From Flavobacterium sp. MC2016-06 (lineage in GTDB: Bacteria; Bacteroidota; Bacteroidia; Flavobacteriales; Flavobacteriaceae), in the NCBI RefSeq assembly GCF_009711165.2, contig NZ_WMID02000026.1, forward strand, positions 14,235 through 78,234: DNA of 64,000 nucleotides, read 5' to 3'. Under the pieces are notes generated by a model. It ran no database searches, was not told the DNA's origin, and saw nothing but the letters and a program-made list of their open reading frames with translations. Positions 62,629 through 64,000 of the stretch are shown one piece after another. Positions within the stretch are counted from its first letter, which is position 1, and every line of letters starts with the position of its first letter. Made by a program: the position numbers and the translations under genes.

Positions 62629-63648
62629 ATGCGCTATCTCTTAATTTTATTTACATTTATAACTACTATTTCATGTAAAAATGAAACCCATTCAACAGCA
62701 ATTTCTAATTATTTCACTTACGAATCTAAAGATTCTGTTGAAGCGGCAGGAATCAGACTCATCCCAATAAAAACACCAGTTGGAGAATTTAAAGTCTGGA
62801 CAAAACGATTTGGAAATAATCCTAAAATAAAAATACTCTTGTTACATGGCGGGCCAGCTATGACACATGAATACATGGAATGTTTTGAAACATTTTTTCA
62901 AAGAGAAGAATTTGAATTTTATGAATACGATCAACTAGGATCTTATTACAGCGACCAGCCAAAAGATAGCTCTTTATGGACAATAGATCGTTTTGTAGAC
63001 GAAGTAGATCAAGTTAGAAAGGCAATTGGAGGAAATAAAGACAATTTTTATCTACTAGGAAATTCGTGGGGCGGTATACTTGCAATGGAATATGCCTTAA
63101 AACATCAACAAAATCTAAAAGGATTAATTGTTGCTAATATGGTAGCAAGTGCACCCGAGTACGGAAAATATGCAGAAGAAGTACTAGCTAAACAAATGAA
63201 ACCAGAAATTCTAGCAGAAATAAGAGTACTGGAAGCTAAAAAAGATTTTAAAAATCCGCGCTACATGGAATTATTAATACCAAATTTCTATCAAAAACAT
63301 TTATGTAGATTAAAAGAGTGGCCTGATGGCTTCAATCGAGCGAGTAAACATGTAAATGGAGAAATTTATACATTAATGCAAGGTCCGAGCGAATTTGGTA
63401 TTAGTGGACGACTAGCTAAATGGGATATTAAAAAACGACTTCATGAAATTTCAATTCCAACACTCATGATTGGCGCCAAATACGATACAATGGATCCAAA
63501 AGCCATGGAAGAACAAAGTAAATTAGTGCAAAAAGGAAAATTTTTGTACTGTCCTAACGGTAGTCATTTAGCAATGTGGGATGATCAAAAGGTGTTTATG
63601 AATGGTGTGATTAAATTTATTCATGATGTTAACAACAATGCTCTTTAA
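62629..63648 (+). CDS. Lipoprotein alpha/beta hydrolase, proline iminopeptidase-like (S33)
   Basis: A 339-residue lipoprotein (lipobox FITTISCKN). It follows the S33 pattern: HGGPAMTHEYMECFETFF (oxyanion region, HGGPG in relatives), YDQLGSYYSDQP, the nucleophile serine in YLLGNSWGGILAMEYALK, a DTMDPKAMEE acid region and the His in CPNGSHLAMWDD. Relatives remove N-terminal proline from peptides or act on small amides and lactones. Surface or periplasmic location is inferred from the lipobox. It is a single gene transcribed away from the LacI gene. Confidence 0.9.
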   Translation: MRYLLILFTFITTISCKNETHSTAISNYFTYESKDSVEAAGIRLIPIKTPVGEFKVWTKRFGNNPKIKILLLHGGPAMTHEYMECFETFFQREEFEFYEYDQLGSYYSDQPKDSSLWTIDRFVDEVDQVRKAIGGNKDNFYLLGNSWGGILAMEYALKHQQNLKGLIVANMVASAPEYGKYAEEVLAKQMKPEILAEIRVLEAKKDFKNPRYMELLIPNFYQKHLCRLKEWPDGFNRASKHVNGEIYTLMQGPSEFGISGRLAKWDIKKRLHEISIPTLMIGAKYDTMDPKAMEEQSKLVQKGKFLYCPNGSHLAMWDDQKVFMNGVIKFIHDVNNNAL

Positions 63649-63678
63649 ACAATAATCGCTAATAATAAACAATATGAC

Positions 63679-63864
63679 TTATTCCGGATCCCTTTTTGCA
63701 TAATCCCCAGTTTTTGCAAGTGATCCCATTTAGATCGCAATTTAGAGGAGTTAGAAATATAGATTTTTTCTTATTCAGATTATCCAATCTTTTTGCATAA
63801 TCCCCAACTTTTGCAACTGATCCGTTTTAGTGTTGATCCAACTTTTACAACTGATCCCGAATAA
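63679..63864. repeat. Degenerate repeats resembling IS termini, beside the rrn operon
   Basis: Two units begin CTTATTC and contain TTTTTGCATAATCCCCA, then TTTTGCAA-TGATCC and TTTAG (about 63679-63733 and 63770-63830). A third, shorter unit (GTTGATCCAACTTTTACAAC) follows at 63831-63864. Multiple related terminal repeats are a mark of IS21-type elements, but no transposase is in the window, so this is a remnant or a regulatory repeat. Confidence 0.4.
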
Positions 63865-63883
63865 ATTTGCAAATTCTATAAGC

Positions 63884-63919
63884 AAAAAAAAATCCTCATC
63901 AAATAAATGATGAGGATTT
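63884..63919 (-). terminator. Rho-independent terminator of the rRNA operon
   Basis: A 12-base-pair perfect stem (63890-63901 with 63908-63919, core AAATCCTCATCA) has a 6-base loop. On the minus strand it ends in a long T-run (plus-strand A run 63884-63892). It lies just after the 5S rRNA 3' end. Confidence 0.92.
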
Positions 63920-63924
63920 AAAGA

Positions 63925-64000
63925 AAGGCGACGACATACTCTCCCACAAAACTGCAGTACCATCTGCGCAGGCGGGCTTAACTACTCTGTTCGGGATGGG
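63925..64000 (-). rRNA. rrf: 5S ribosomal RNA, 3' part (partial)
   Basis: The reverse complement of the last 76 bases reads CCCATCCCGAACAGAGTAG then TTAAGCCCGCCTGCGCAGAT and GGTACTGCAG, ending GGGAGAGTATGTCGTCGCC. This is the conserved core and 3' end of bacterial 5S rRNA, of flavobacterial type. The 5' part lies beyond the window. The minus strand is the coding strand, so the 16S and 23S genes should lie to the right. Confidence 0.95.

Overview
The window looks like a chromosomal segment of a Flavobacterium or close relative (Bacteroidota, Flavobacteriaceae). The DNA is AT-rich. It encodes two SusC/SusD pairs, a type IX secretion (T9SS) C-terminal domain and many Bacteroidota-style lipoproteins. 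Promoter-like TAnnTTTG boxes occur, and the right edge holds the 3' part of a 5S rRNA of flavobacterial type. The genus is inferred from these features only.

Layout. (1) 1-6211, minus strand: a truncated giant SpvB/Rhs-like protein, a T9SS-exported surface protein and two tandem outer-membrane beta-barrel proteins. (2) 6519-8867, plus strand: a large MscS-type mechanosensitive channel, ended by a hairpin shared with the convergent next gene. (3) 9052-25390: an ECF sigma factor, facing a FecR-type anti-sigma factor, and then a long minus-strand run: STN-containing SusC, SusD, two TlpA-like thioredoxins, an M16 peptidase, a DsbD-like reductase and a class V aminotransferase. This looks like a surface-signalled uptake locus with a redox and peptidase arm; the substrate is unknown, peptides being my best guess. 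(4) 25846-58421, minus strand: a large glucuronoxylan utilisation region. Outer-surface and periplasmic parts are SusC/SusD, a surface glycan-binding protein, two GH10 xylanases, a GH115 and a GH67 alpha-glucuronidase, two GH43 enzymes, a GH35-like enzyme and a sialate-O-acetylesterase-type esterase. Inner-membrane uptake is a GPH-type symporter. Cytoplasmic catabolism is xylose isomerase, xylulokinase, a transaldolase-like enzyme, mannonate dehydratase and an SDR oxidoreductase. A GntR-type regulator heads the xylB-xylA operon. (5) 58772-63648: an AraC regulator with a flavin monooxygenase, a LacI regulator, and a lipoprotein alpha/beta hydrolase. (6) 63649-64000: a degenerate repeat, an rrn terminator and the partial 5S rRNA.

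How it fits together: xylan is cut outside by GH10 enzymes and imported by SusCD. It is debranched by GH115, GH67, GH43 and the esterase. Xylose goes through XylA and XylB to xylulose 5-phosphate, and glucuronate would go through fructuronate and mannonate (SDR, UxuA) to KDG. Glucuronate isomerase and KDG kinase are not in the window. No hybrid two-component regulator is present. Instead a 10-base LacI-type operator, CAATCGGTTG, occurs six times in or beside the xylan genes and overlaps the predicted -33 box of the susC promoter. I propose the LacI protein at 61266-62306 as its reader.

The intergenic spaces of the catabolic region are full of short palindromic repeats (at least eight families), plus one 100-base element that may be a structured RNA. 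These, and the operator regulon, are the most interesting unexplained signals here.
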